From contig JAWNZC010000031.1 of the NCBI GenBank assembly GCA_035771165.1, positions 414,501 through 478,500 on the forward strand: 64,000 nt of DNA, read 5' to 3'. This document shows, piece after piece, positions 41,201-52,302 of the stretch (its first letter is position 1; every line of letters begins with the position of its first letter). The notes below the pieces were generated by a model, which saw only the letters and a list, made by a program, of their open reading frames with translations, did no database searches and was not told the DNA's origin. Made by a program: the position numbers and the translations under genes. Source of the DNA: Paragorgia papillata (lineage: Eukaryota; Cnidaria; Anthozoa; Scleralcyonacea; Coralliidae).

Positions 41201-41600
41201 AGCGCAAACAGGTGTCTGAAGATGTAAAGGGTTTAGCTGAATGGGACCAGGCAAGAGCAAAAACTTTGCGTAAGCGCGAGCGCTATAATGAACAGCCGAC
41301 AAATCCGACGAAGGGTAACTTTAATATAGGTACTCAGCAATTTCAGTCAAAATTTCAGCAAAAATGCAAAACGATGCTGACATATTTTGATAAAACAATG
41401 CCTAGAAAATGTGCTTTATGCGATAGCGATGGCAAGCATGCAGAGGTAGAATGTCCGACATTTTTAGCGGGTGATGTCAATAAGCGCTGGGACATAGTTA
41501 AGTCTAAAAGGGTCTGCTTTGGCTGCTTAAAGCGTGGTCATTAGCGACGCCAATGTACTAAGTTTCTATGTGCGGAGTCTATTCTTGTGAGAAAGGTCAT
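41201..41600 (+). pseudogene. BEL/Pao gag zinc-knuckle region
   Basis: Reads KCALCDSDGKHAEVECPTFL, RWDIVKSKRVCFGCLKRGH then stop, RRQC. Two Cys/His knuckles as expected between gag and protease. The stop replaces one residue in the second knuckle. Confidence 0.8.
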
Positions 41601-41739
41601 CATCAGCTGCTTCGCGTCGCGTCTATATTATAAGGTTCCTCTTGTTGACGAGGTAACGCACTAAAATAAGGTCCGCTGCGGTAAAGCGCAAGTAAACGTG
41701 GCGAGTACTAGCAAATTTGCACTAAATTTGTTGTCCCGT

Positions 41740-42005
41740 TTGTTAGTGACTCTGGGCAAGTGGTTATGGGGGCCGTACTCTTAGACTCCGGGAGCGAAAC
41801 GACGTTGATCCGAACCGGGTTTTTAAGTCAACTAGGTATTCAAGGTCCAAAACAAAATCTCGCTGTTGAGGCCGTTGGGGGGGGGGGGGGGGATTCGTAC
41901 AAACGGTAAGTCCCAGGGCGTGCGCCTGTCTTTTGCGCCATCAGTAACGAAAGGGAATGTATGCGGATGGACTATTAGGAGCATTTGCGCCCCCTATACA
42001 GGCTA
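41740..42005 (+). pseudogene. BEL/Pao protease region
   Basis: Reads VVMGAVLLDSGSETTLIRTG, with the DSG aspartic protease motif, then FLSQLGIQG. A G run of about 15 bases (41878-41892) lies just downstream and breaks the frame. Confidence 0.75.
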
Positions 42006-42107
42006 TTAACACTTTGCGGCCAGGACCTCTCCTTGTACTGAATAAAATCGTCTGGCGTTAGTCGGAATAAAATACTAAAGACTCGTCGTCTGGCTTCAAA
42101 GTGTTAA
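42006..42107. mobile_element. piggyBac-type MITE, copy 4, in BEL pol
   Basis: TTAACACTTTG at the left and CAAAGTGTTAA at the right. Deleting it with one TTAA restores the frame P-I-Q-A-I-N-W-S-E-I of the BEL protein, so the target was a single TTAA and it was duplicated. Termini differ from copies 1-3 (ACACTTTG instead of CCCTTT) but the interior (AATAAAATCGTCTGGCGTTA) is the same family. Confidence 0.9.
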
Positions 42108-42796
42108 CTGGTCGGAGATTAAGAAACGGTATAAACATCTGCGTGACGTTTCAGTCGAGTCAGTAGGTGAGATGATGGTGGATGTGTTGCTTGGATTAGT
42201 TGCCGGAGCCTTGATGACACCGTTGGAGGAGAGTTGACGCCTTTGGGTTGGGTGATCGCCGATCCCATTCCAACTGTCAGTGGTCCAAGTGAGCGAATCC
42301 TACTCGTGCACGTGTCAGAAGCTGACGAGGATGCCAATCACCAGCTACGCAACTAATGGGAAATAGTCATATTCGGAGTTCGTGGCGGGACAGCTCCATC
42401 GTATACACACAGCGAACAGAGAGCGGTCGATGTACTGAGTCAGACATGTCGCCAGGTAGAATCAGGTTACGAATTTGGGCTTCGGTGAAAAGCTGACAGA
42501 CCACCATTACCAAACAACTACGAGACAGACTTGAACCGTTTGGAGTCAGTGGAACGCCGTTTGCAGAACGATCCTAAACTAGGAGAGGGTTACTGCAAGG
42601 CTATGAATGCATATTTAGAGAATGGTTTTGCACGTAAACTGTCGCCAGAGTAACGTGACATAGAAGGGGAGCAATGGTTGCCACCACACCACCCTGTGAT
42701 CAACCCAAACAAGACGTTGCCGAGAGTTGTCTTCGATTCCGCTGCAAAGCATGGCGGTGTGTGCCTCAACGACTGCCTTGAAGCAGGGCCTAGTCT
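42108..42796 (+). pseudogene. BEL/Pao RT, N-terminal part
   Basis: Frame pieces include [49 protein letters not shown] and [19 protein letters not shown], the connection and first RT blocks of BEL/Pao. Interrupted after GPSL by the hAT-like composite. Confidence 0.85.
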
Positions 42797-43220
42797 CAGG
42801 GGCGGATTTAGCGTTAGTCAAATAAGTCAGATGACTAACGTGAAAATTGTTAAGTTAGAATTGAACATAATTATTAATATTTATGCTTAGAAGTGAAGTA
42901 ACAATACGTAACGTTACGTGTTGCAGGATTTAGCCCGATTTAGCCATTCTCTTTGGTCTAAACCAGCCAAAAGGCGAGCGCTGAATGGTTTAGATGTTTG
43001 CAGGATTTAGGCCGATATAGCCATTCTCATTGGTCCAAACCAGCCAAAACGCGAGCGCTGACTGGTTTAGATTTTTGCAGGATTTAGACCGATTTACCCA
43101 TTGTGATTGGCCAAAATGAAGCGAATTATTTAATCTGGTTGGTTGATAGTTTTGGCGAAAGTATGCCTAACCGGAAGTCGGCAAATCTCTTCGTTCAGTT
43201 CGTTGCGGTTCTGTTCGATC

Positions 43221-43337
43221 ATGCCTTCTACAAGCTTGTTAGATCGTGTGTTGTCAGCTTTAAAAAGCAACGATGACGTCCTTTTGCGGCAAATGTATAT
43301 TGATTGTCTGCGAGAATCAGTGCTTGTCGAGTACTGA
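43221..43337 (+). CDS. Short first exon-like ORF, hAT-like element
   Basis: MPSTSLLDRVLSALKSNDDV then LLRQMYIDCLRESVLVEY and a stop; the frame continues in similarity as GRAFPEDWEDIYIPI to a splice-donor-like TAAGGTAAGC at 43461-43470. The other copies (44265, 58808, minus 4970) begin MASTS. The family looks like the N-terminal exon of an element-encoded protein, but no known domain is recognised. Confidence 0.45.
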   Translation: MPSTSLLDRVLSALKSNDDVLLRQMYIDCLRESVLVEY

Positions 43338-43599
43338 CGGCGGGAGAGCATTTCCCGAAGATTGGGAAGACATTTATATACCGATATATCGGTGCTATTA
43401 AAGACAGCCTATTTTAACCACAGCACATGAAGGTGGACAAGAGCAAGCCATATGTCGCTCTAAGGTAAGCTCAATATCGATGTTGGGCGGATTTAGCGTT
43501 AGTCAAATAAGTCAACCTGAAAATTGTTAAGTGAGAATTGAAAATAATTATTAATATTTATGCTTAGAAGTGAAGTAACATTACGTAACGTTACGTGTT

Positions 43600-44150
43600 G
43601 CAGGATTTAAGCCGATTTAGCCATTCTCATTGGTCCAAACCAGGCAAAGGCAAAAGGCGAGCACTGAATGGTTTAGATATTTGCAGGATTTAGGCCAATT
43701 TAGCCATTCTCATTGGTCCAAACCAGACAAAACGCGAGCGATGACTGATTTAGATTTTTGCAGGATTTAGGTCGATTTAACCATTCTCATTGGTCCAAAC
43801 CAGTAGCGCTGACTGGTTTAGATTTTTGCAGGATTTAGGCCGATTTAGCCATTCTCATCGGTCCAAACCAGACAAAACGCGAGCGATGACTGATTTAGAT
43901 TTTTGCAGGATTTAGGTCGATTTAACCATTCTCATTGGTCCAAACCAGTAGGGCTGACTGGTTTAGATTTTTGCAGGATTTAGGCCGATTTAGCCATTCT
44001 CATTGGCCCAAACCAGCCAAAACGCGAGCGATGCCTGATTTAGATTTTTGGAGGAATTAGGCTGATTTAACCATTCTCATTGGTCCAAACCAGCCAAAAC
44101 GCGAGCGCTGACTGGTTTATATTTTTGCAGGATTTAGGCCGATTTACCCA
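43600..44150. repeat. Minisatellite in the hAT-like element
   Basis: About six or seven units of 80-95 bp built on GCAGGATTTAGGCCGATTTA, GCCATTCTCATTGGTCCAAA and CCAG(CCAAAACGCGAGC)GCTGACTGG. Units lacking the middle part alternate with longer ones. A shorter version (2-3 units) is present at 42920-43130. Confidence 0.9.
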
Positions 44151-44264
44151 TTGTGATTGGCCAAAATGAGGCGAATTATTTAATCTGATTGGTTGATAGT
44201 TTTGCCGAAAGTATGCGTAACCGGAAGTCGGCAAAGGTCTTCGTTCAGTTCGTTCTGTTCGATC

Positions 44265-44511
44265 ATGGCTTCTACAAGCTTGTTAGATCGTGTGGTCTGC
44301 CTTAAAAAGCAACGATGATGTCCTTTTGCGGCAAATGTATATTGATTTGCCTGCGAGAATCAGTGCTTGTCGATCGAGTGCTGACGGCGGGAGAGCATTT
44401 CCCTAAGATTGGGAAGACATTTATATACCGAGATATCGGTGTTATTAATGACGGCCTATTTTAACCACAGCACATGAAGGCGGACAAGAGCAAGCCATAT
44501 GCCGCTCTAAG
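44265..44511 (+). pseudogene. Short first exon-like ORF, second copy
   Basis: Opens MASTSLLDRVV and loses frame by a deletion relative to 43221; DNA identity continues through GCGGCAAATGTATATTGATT to the donor-like TAAGGTAAGC at 44508. Confidence 0.5.
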
Positions 44512-44559
44512 GTAAGCTTATAGGTACAGTAGTTTATCAATATGGATTAAACATCGATG

Positions 44560-45888
44560 TTAGTCTGTTGTCATGTTACTTCCCTGACCTTTGTTGATAT
44601 CCGTTCCATATTAGCAAAATCTGCGTTGAGCACATTGGTATAACCAACGCTATTAAATGGTTCATGTAGTACTATAAACACTACTTAGTAGTGTTTCAAT
44701 TCTAGATACTCACTAGTATGTCATAATCATGATGCAGAGTCAGATTGCCTTTCCAAAGTAGTTTATATCATACATTCGTCCTCAGTTCATATTTATACGA
44801 GTCAGTTAATTGTCTATATATAACATATTATAAGTAATAACATATGACTTTTAAACATAAAGTAATATAAAGGTCTGGGGAAACAGATCTAAAGCTAAGC
44901 AATAAATATCTATGTGTCGTTTCTACAAATTTCCACGTATTATTGTTATCCATCAAATAAGCGTTCTTCGCACATGTTGCTAAGATGAAATTTTAATCTG
45001 ATAATTGCACTGGACAGAAATTGAACTTGGGTTGCTGGTCCCTGAAAACAAGAGACGTCATATAGTAACATGGGTTAGTAGGGGGATTGGATAGTGGCGT
45101 ATTAGATGGGGGTTAGAATGACCAGGATGATGTAGAGAGTTGAGTTCCTCCATGTCCATGAAATGTCCCTTCGTTGTCATTAACAAAAGTTTCTCCTGAC
45201 ACCTAACCAGACATTGCCTGCTTGGGTTGAGGTGTAAACGGCAGTATCAGGCATCTGAAAACCATGGAAAGCAGTCCACCTAGGAGAAGGAAAACTTTGA
45301 TTTCGAACTCCTTTCTATCTCAGACATAGTTTAATGTCTGATTTTTCACCTGGCTGCATTGGTAATTTATTTGTTGACGCCTTGCTCTGTGTTATACAGA
45401 ACAACAAATTCAGCTAGACCTTCACTTGTGTTTTGGTCGGGCCGTCCATGTTGGATTCGCTGACTGCAACATTACGTGATTGGTGTTTCCTAGGCATGCT
45501 GATGAACTAATGACATAAAGAGAAACAGCCAACTTCTTAATATTAGAATGTGACCACATATATCTCTGCTGTTTGGATTTCCCCACCCCCATTCCTGGAA
45601 AAACTTAGTCTTCCACACTTGCAAACTATCACAAGGGTTCTAAGACAACAAGAAAATATCAAAGTCCAATTAGGACAAAATCTTTCTTGAAAATGTCCCA
45701 TTAAAAATATGTTTTAAAACATTTAAAATTTTGCTCAAAAGTGCTGTCAGAATGCAGGAAATGCCATTTTAGAGATTCAAATTTCAAACATTTAACTGCG
45801 AGGGCATGCCCCCCCCCCCCCCCCCCCCTAGAAATCTGGACCCACCGCAACTTTTACTAAGGTATCAAAATTCCTAGATCCGCCCCTG
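44560..45888. other. 3' part of hAT-like composite, no gene recognised
   Basis: AT-rich; ends with a block shared with 59830-60020 (GTGCTGTCAGAATGC, GGAAATGCCATTTT, GCATGCCCCC). A run of about 20 C lies at 45810-45829. Confidence 0.6.
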
Positions 45889-46249
45889 CAATCGTCACAA
45901 CGATCTTCCAGGTATCTTGTTGCGGTTTCGCGAGAGACCCGTTACCATCGTGTGTGACGTTTCTGACGTGTTCTGTCACGTTGGTTTGAGACCGGAAGAC
46001 TGCAGGTATCACCGATATTTATGGCGTGATATGGACCCAACGAGACTGCCAGATGTGTACGAGTTGATCTGTTTGGTGTTTGGAGACAAGTCATCACCGT
46101 GTGAAGCAAAATTTGCCGTGATACGTACGATGGAAAGCAACACGAAGCAGTGGCCAGAAGCAGCTGCAGTAGTAAAACGTGATATTTTTGTGGACGATCT
46201 TTACACTTCCTGTGCCAGTGCACCGGAAAGGGTGACTTTACGTAAATAA
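45889..46249 (+). pseudogene. BEL/Pao RT, catalytic part
   Basis: Reads NDLPGILLRFRERPVTIVCD (motif A region), VGLRPEDCRYHRYLWRDMD, YELICLVFGDKSSPCEAKFA and KRDIFVDDLYTS (motif C FVDD), ending TLRK and a stop at 46247-46249. The usual D-I-x-x-M-F of motif A reads D-V-S-D-V-F here. Confidence 0.9.
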
Positions 46250-47030
46250 GTTACAGACCTTATGGCCAAGGCAGGTTTTCCTCATCACCCGAAGTGTTTT
46301 CGAAAATAACGGAATCTTAACGAGCATTTCTAAAATGGAAACCTTCAGCTGGGAGTAACTTCGTCTGGACGAGCTCTTGGTGTCAGATGGGATGCGCAAT
46401 CAGACCCTCTTGGATTTGCATTTCCTCATCACCAGCACAACGCAGGAAACGTGGTATTCTTGCTAGGACTGGCAGGCTTGTACGACCCACTTGGAAGGTC
46501 GAGCCCGTTCACTGTACGAGCAAAGTTCATGCTGCAACGCACGTTGTCCCGAGGCCTAGACTGGGCTACACCTTTGCCAGTCGACCATGCAACTGAATGG
46601 ACAAAGTGGGAAGAGAAAATAGCTAACTTGAAGCCCTTCGCAGTTCCGCGATACATCTACAGTCTGCCCTCGAAGACGTGGACAAAGGAGCTTGTGATTT
46701 TCTGTGATGCCTCCGAAGACGCATGTGCAGCCGCCGCTTACATGCGCGCTACGTCGACTGACGGAGAGACATTGTGCATCTGCTAATGGCGAAGACTCCT
46801 CTGATGCCTCTGAAGGCGATATCGATCCCGCGAGGAGAATTAATGGGTTGTCAATTGGCCGTACGCCTCGCGAAGACGATCTGTGAGTAGCTAGTTTTGA
46901 ATATGCGAAATGTACGTACTTGTCAGATTCAACAACAGCGCTTTGGTGGATCCATGGAGAGACACGTAATTTCCACCCGTTTGTCGCCAACAGAGTTGCA
47001 GAGGTGATATTGGATAGTGATCCTGTGCAA
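46250..47030 (+). pseudogene. BEL/Pao connection and RNase H region
   Basis: Frame pieces: FLLGLAGLYDPLGRSSPFTV, RAKFMLQRTLSRGLDWATPL, KELVIFCDASEDACAAAAYM (RNase H FCDAS motif), then with shifts AKTPLMPLKAISIPRGELMG and CQLAVRLAKTI. Order and blocks are those of BEL/Pao pol. G run near 47074-47083. Confidence 0.85.
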
Positions 47031-47229
47031 TAGCATCACGTGCGGACGAAGTTGAATGTAGCAGTCATCGCAACCAGGGGGGGGGGGAGCAGCAGCCAGC
47101 GATCTTCACTTAGAATCGTGGTGGATCAAAGGGCCAGAGTTCTTGAAGTCCGTCGTGTTAGAATGGCCAGTTGACGATGTACCCTTTTCTGTACCTCCAA
47201 CAGCGGTAGTTTAGTTAATGAACAAAGTG

Positions 47230-48076
47230 TTGAGAGCGTAGGTGTCAGTGAGAGAGCTTCTAGATCCCGCTGCCTACTCCAATAGGAACAAACTTCTTCG
47301 TGTTACAGCTTGGTTTCGGTTTCGTCATAATCTACGAAACAAAGAGCAATGCAGGTCAGGAGCTTTGGCCGTTGAAGAATTGAAGGAAGCCGAGATGTAT
47401 TGGATCAAGTCGGCGCAGCAGGATTGTTTCCCAGTCGAGGTAGAATCGTTGTCCAAAGGACGTCCTGTTCCACGCACCAGTCGCATTGCTATTCTCGACC
47501 CAAGGAGTCCTACGCGTTGGTGGAAGAATCGAGAAAACGGAAGTGCCGTGGGAAGCCAAACACCAGTTTATCTTAGATCACAAACACGATATTACACGTG
47601 TTATTGTAATCGACTATCATCGTGAGCTGATCCACGCCGCAGTCGAGCACGTTTTAAATCACATAAGAGAGAAGTTCTGGATCTTACATTGTCATTCTGA
47701 GGTAAAACATTGCATCGTCAAATGCCAACCCTGTCACCGACGTCGTGTTCAACCGATGACTCCGAAGATGAGCGACTTGCCAGCAGCACGCCTTAGTGGT
47801 ATCAAGACCCCGTTCAAGCATATAGGATTGGATTATGGCGGTCCATTCCCAGTCCGCGTTGGTCGCAACAAAGTAGAAAAGCGATACATAGGTCTGTTCA
47901 CATGCCTGCACATGCGTGCAGTACATCTTGAAGTTGCCCACAGCTTGGACGCTAATTCATTCATTATGGCACTCCGACGTTTTCAAGCTCGCCGAGGAAA
48001 TCCAGTCCGCCTTCTGAGTGACAATGGTACCAATTTTGTGGGGGCCGAACTTGACCAAGATCGGATTATTGATTAA
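47230..48076 (+). pseudogene. BEL/Pao integrase, zinc and core
   Basis: Frame pieces VEELKEAEMYWIKSAQQDCF, VLRVGGRIEKTEVPWEAKHQ, HVLNHIREKFWILHCHSEVK and CQPCHRRR (HHCC region), then FKHIGLDYGGPFPV (first D), HMRAVHLEVAHSLDANSF and VRLLSDNGTNFVGAELD (second D). The frame stops at 48074. Two of three DDE acids are visible here; the third lies in the next piece. Confidence 0.92.
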
Positions 48077-48754
48077 CTCAGTCCACGCGAATTCCAGTGG
48101 AGTTTTAACCCACCTGCTGCGCCATGGTTTGGTGGAGTCTGGGAGGCTCTGTTTAAGTCAACCAAGCGAGTAATGAATGTGATGCTTGGGAACGTGCTTA
48201 TGGTTGATGAAGTTTTTCTTATCGTGATCGCCAAAGTCGATTATCTTCTGAATTCCCGTCCCCTCGTGTATGGTGGGAGTAGTACTTCGCCGACCGATGT
48301 CAGTGCTCTCACTCCCAACCACTTTCTTCATGGACGTGCGAGCGCAAACCTCACGCCGGGTCAGTTTGTTGAACGAGATATGAGCCTACGTCGTCGATGG
48401 CGTCACAGTCAGTTTCTGGCGGAGCAGTTCTGGCGTCGCTGGAGGCAGGAGTACGTCCCGCACCTGCTTGAAAGCAGTAAGTGGCGCACGATACAGCTCA
48501 ATCTTCGCAGAGGAGACAACGTTTTGATTGTGGACAACAACCCGCCGAGGGGTCAGTGGCGACTTGGACGAGTTGTAGTGCCAATAGCCAGTGCGGATGG
48601 TCTTGTGCGATCTGCGGAAGTCGTGACCAACTCGAGAACTTTCACACGCGTCCGATTGGGAAGTTGGCCTTACTGGAAGCACACAATGAAGAAGTGTGAC
48701 GTTCCCCCGTGTTCACGCCACGGGTGGAGGTGTTTTGAATGTGTTGATTATTGA
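48077..48754 (+). pseudogene. BEL/Pao integrase, C-terminal region
   Basis: FQWSFNPPAAPWFGGVWEAL (E of DDE), then VDYLLNSRPLVYGGSS, ALTPNHFLHGRASANLTPGQ, RRRWRHSQFLAEQFWRRW, RQEYVPHLLESSKW and GDNVLIVDNNPPRGQWRLGR, the conserved BEL/Pao C-terminal domain (DUF5641-type). The ORF ends inside the 3' LTR (FECVDY, stop 48752). Confidence 0.92.
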
Positions 48755-49000
48755 CATTTTAGAGATTTTAGTTCTATTTTAGTCGCGCGAATGACTGAAG
48801 CCTAGGCCGCGCGAAGACTGAAGTCCAGACCGCGCGAAGACTGAGACACACTCGTGAACGAACGTATCAAAAAGGTTTTTTGTTGTTTTTCTGTTTAAAA
48901 GACTATACTGTCATCCGTCATTGTTGATAGCTTCTACGCCTTTGTGAAGCGAGTAAAGTCAAAATAAAGCTTAAAATACAATCGTCTAGCCGTCATACCA
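48731..49000 (+). repeat. BEL/Pao 3' LTR
   Basis: 270 bp, TGTTTTGAATGTGTTGA to CCGTCATACCA, with CGCGCGAAGACTGA repeated three times in variant form (GCCGCGCGAAGACTGAAG). The 5' LTR has fewer. Confidence 0.9.
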
Positions 49001-49889
49001 TTAGCTATACATTATAATACAGTATATATTACACAAACTATTAGAATTAAACTGATTGAGACGTATATGTCACCTGTAATAATCATTAGTGACAAGCCCA
49101 GGCAGGTAACAATGAAACTATACGCCATAATATTTGAAAGTTCGTGAAGTCAAAACATGAAACAAATACAGTACAAAGTACAGGCCATGAACCTCGTTCC
49201 CAGGGCCTTTTTAAATTGGTAGGCTGGAAAAGGCCCGGGCATCGTTAGTGTATTTTCATTGGTTGATAGCTTTTCTTAAATATTTCTCGTGAAACATATT
49301 TATGCATAGTTTTGTGCCAGTTATTATCAAATAGCTTCAACGGACCTCCAACGCGAACAATGGGACCGCCATTACAATGATCTTCTCCCAAGGGACTGCC
49401 ATTACTCAGAATGATTTTTTATACTAAACAAAATTTCTAATTTATTACACCCAGTATTTCCGGGTGGTGTTACCAGCCGATCGATGCCATGGCCTTTTCC
49501 CGCCTTCCCAATTTCATAAAGGCCCTTTTTGAGGTTGACAGGCCATGAGACAAAATGAGGTGATACAGTAAATTACTAGGTATTTTCATAGAGATTGATA
49601 ACGTGACCCTGGAGTTAGCGTTTAAAAGAGTAGTTTTTTAGAGTCGTGATAGACTCGTCAATATAGCATTTCAAATTTTGGGGCGTTGAAATCTAATACT
49701 AAATTTACCATAATTTGTTGAAATTTTTGGAAAGCAGTATGACAATTTATAGACCAGACGAGTTCTATATTGGTGCTTACGATTTACCAAAGTAAAGATA
49801 TCATCAAAAATATCTGGAAGTTCACCTTGCTGATGACAATGCATAAATAGTGCTATATGAAATACTATAATACCAGGAATATTTCGCTG
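49001..49889. other. No gene; probable small repeat
   Basis: A repeat-like phrase CCTCGTTCCCAGGGCC begins near 49192 and a related CAGGGCC phrase is at 2279. Nothing else is supported. Confidence 0.4.
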
Positions 49890-50320
49890 AATAATATAGT
49901 TGCCGTGATCGATATGGATGGATTTATAATCGGAAAAAGCTTTTTTGCAAACAGAGCTTGGCGTCCTCAAAGTCGGGAAGACGAAGGTCCTTCGTTCCTC
50001 TTTGACTTCAACATCTGGTGGAGTGAACTTGACGATCGAGATCGGTAGAGCTGTCTTTTTGGAAAAAACTAATATTCACAAACTCCCTATGGGTGTACTA
50101 TTAGGCACTAAAGCTATTCAAATAGATAACCTCCAGAATATCGTAGCCGAGTTTTATCGCCAAGTTCGAGTTAGTAAAGACTCAGTAGTAGCGTACAAGG
50201 GCGGGCATTTTGAGCACGACTTACTTTCTAAATTGAGAATTACATCCGTCAACTTAAAAAGTTTCGGCTGTCCATTTATTCGGTTCCTTGACATGGCTGG
50301 CTACGTGTAGAAATCACCAG
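49890..50320 (+). pseudogene. Broken conserved ORF, possible DEDD-exonuclease-like
   Basis: Three frames must be joined: VAVIDMDGFIIGKSFF (about 49876-49945), TELGVLKVG (49950-49980), FLFDFNIWWSELDD (50000-50040), then NIHKLPMGVLLGTKAIQIDN, LQNIVAEFYRQVRVSKDSVV and AYKGGHFEHDLLSKLRITSV, ending with FGCP. The D-x-D-G start and GGHxExDLL block recall a DEDD-type nuclease fold, and such ORFs recur in invertebrate genomes, but I cannot name the family with confidence. At least three frameshifts. Confidence 0.5.
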
Positions 50321-52299
50321 CCCATTCTCTTCCTCAAATTGATTGAATATACTAATTGTGATCATGCTCTGAAGTTGAGTGTGGTAGTCAATTTAAACGA
50401 ATTAAAGAACTAATTCCTAACTCCCCCCCCCCCCCCCCCCCACACACACACACTCCAACCCCAAACCACATCCTCCCGGAAACCCTAAACTTAACCACAA
50501 CCCCCAGGTAGCCCTAAGCCTAATCACAACCCTCCGGAAAAAAAGTCACGCCTCTCAGACCTGGACCACAACACCCCTACTGGTTTTAACATCCCGCATG
50601 CGGGACAGGGTTGACGCTGAAATTGACTCCCACACATATACCGTCAATTTGAGGAAGAGAGTGAGTGCCACTATTGCGCCAAACTGGAAGTGGAAACTTT
50701 TGGGAGATGGCTATCCCATCGTTCATCATCAAACAAAATAAAACGCTTCTTTTAAAAACCACCAAATCAATAAAGAGTGCAATGAAACATTTGTGTTATT
50801 TTTGGGGGATAATACAGAGAAAATCTCGTTAGGGGTTAATTGTGGCGATGACATAAAATGGGCTGTTTACACAAGCCGGGCTAACAAAGTTAACCGTGTT
50901 CACGCGATTGATTAGGATCGTACTGTGGTTTTGAAACTTGCATAAACTAAATTTACAAAAAACAATTGGTTTACTTTTGATGTAAACGAGTCTTAACATT
51001 AATTTAAGTATTTGTTTTCGACCCGAGAAAATAATTTCGTGACACGAGTCAGCCCTGTTAGTCGGGCTAGCCCAGCCCATGTTAACATCTTCTAATTATT
51101 CTGCTAGTAATTATTAGACATAATGTTGAATAATATTTATTTAAGATAATATGTGTTTACATCGTCGGTAATACAAATACCGGGCATGAAATTACACATT
51201 CAGAGTTATTTCATGTGATGGTTCTAAATGAAATTTTGTTTTAAGTAATTCGTAAAGTCTCTCCATGGACATTTAGGGCAACTGCTTAGATAATTAAAGC
51301 AAGCTACGTCCTGACAATTATTCCATGTAGTCATCTGATTCGTTGGTTCGACATGAATATTGTCTTCGTCCCCAGATATCTCGCTTTCTGGTTCATTTTC
51401 TGACAGAGATTACGCTTTTTGATTCGTGTTGAGTTTTTACTATGTTACATCTTCAGAATCTTTTTTTTTTTTTTGCGTGCTAGCAATGCAAGCACTTGAG
51501 CGGTCTACTGTTTCTTCGTGTGTTATTTTTAGGATGGGGCGTGTGGGAGGGGGAGTGTAAAAAAATTGCAAAATTGCGCAATACTTCCCACCAAGCTTTA
51601 CGAACCACGAGGCCTGTTTTCCAGATCTTTCTTTCGGACACCTTTGATCTTTGCCTTTGATCGAGTTGGTTCGAGTTGTTTTCCGACGGTATTAATAGAT
51701 TTTAAAAGTTAATACATCATCAGTTGATCAGTAAAGTTGCTGCCAGCTGTCTTGATCGTAAATATGCTTCCAATACTTCACTACATACGGCAGTCGATCG
51801 CGGTAAAACCTACGTTTAAAAGATGCATGACGAACCATATTGAAACGGAAAACAGACGTATCTAAGACTTCCAAATGTAACAACTATTGCAAAAATTTTC
51901 CAGATTGAGAGAAACACAAAGGTTTGTCGATGAAGTCATTATAGATAAGTTACAAATGCTGTGTTGACAGCAGTACCTACAATCCCAGGCAATTGGGACA
52001 CTGAAGGCTTTCCCCCCTCTCCCCCTATTCACTGTTGTTCACTAGTGTCTGTTAGTGTGTGTTTTGATATTTCTTTTTATTCTAGTTGATAAACGCGGGA
52101 CATTGTTCAACATTAAATAGGGGATAGGGGTTGAAGATGAAAAATATTAAGTATCCCAACGATTAATGTCTATGGTTGTAGGAAGCTTGACTTGAAAACT
52201 AGAAATATCAGTAACATAAGCCACATAAGCCACACTGCCACAGTACATCAAAGAACGTATTCATATTGTTTACCGAGAATATAACGGCTTGCCGCTTGG
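50321..52299. other. No gene; possible MITE and poly-C tract
   Basis: A run of about 18 C followed by CA repeats (50424-50452). ATGGGCTG at 50857 and CAGCCCATGTTAAC at 51072 are inverted with CCGGGCTAAC/GTTAGTCGGGCTAG near them, suggesting a roughly 230-bp MITE (50850-51090). Poly-T at 51460-51473. No gene. Confidence 0.45.
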
Positions 52300-52302
52300 T
52301 CT

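Larger units (their letters stand above)
42797..45888 (+). mobile_element. hAT-like composite element in BEL RT (copy 2)
   Basis: Starts CAGGGGCGGATTTAGCG (42797) and ends CTAGATCCGCCCCTG (45888). BEL coding resumes at once, with two extra codons (NR) relative to the usual GP-x-L-x-N-D spacing, so six bases may remain from a target duplication. The right end (GCATGCCCCC, ATCCGCCCCTG) is shared with 60020. It contains a duplicated head (42797-43485 and from 43486), a minisatellite and two copies of a short exon. No transposase core is seen. Confidence 0.75.
37032..49000 (+). mobile_element. BEL/Pao LTR retrotransposon, with nested insertions
   Basis: Two LTRs (37032-37281 and 48731-49000) enclose gag and pol in plus orientation with BEL/Pao domain order: gag, CCHC, protease, RT, RNase H, integrase. 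The flanks TTAAC and TTAGC are consistent with a 5-bp target duplication with one change. Nested inside are a TIR element carrying a PLE (37651-40699), a piggyBac-type MITE (42006-42107) and a hAT-like composite (42797-45888). Excluding these, the element is about 5.7 kb, a normal size. Many frame breaks; defective. Confidence 0.9.

Noticed and set aside
42789..45896. 8-bp hAT target duplication around the composite
   Set aside because: CCTAGTCT and CAATCGTC do not match; only about six extra coding bases suggest an eroded duplication, so the hAT assignment rests on termini alone.
49857..50048. Treating the DMDG frame as an intact small gene
   Set aside because: The conserved blocks jump between frames at least three times, so it is a broken copy.
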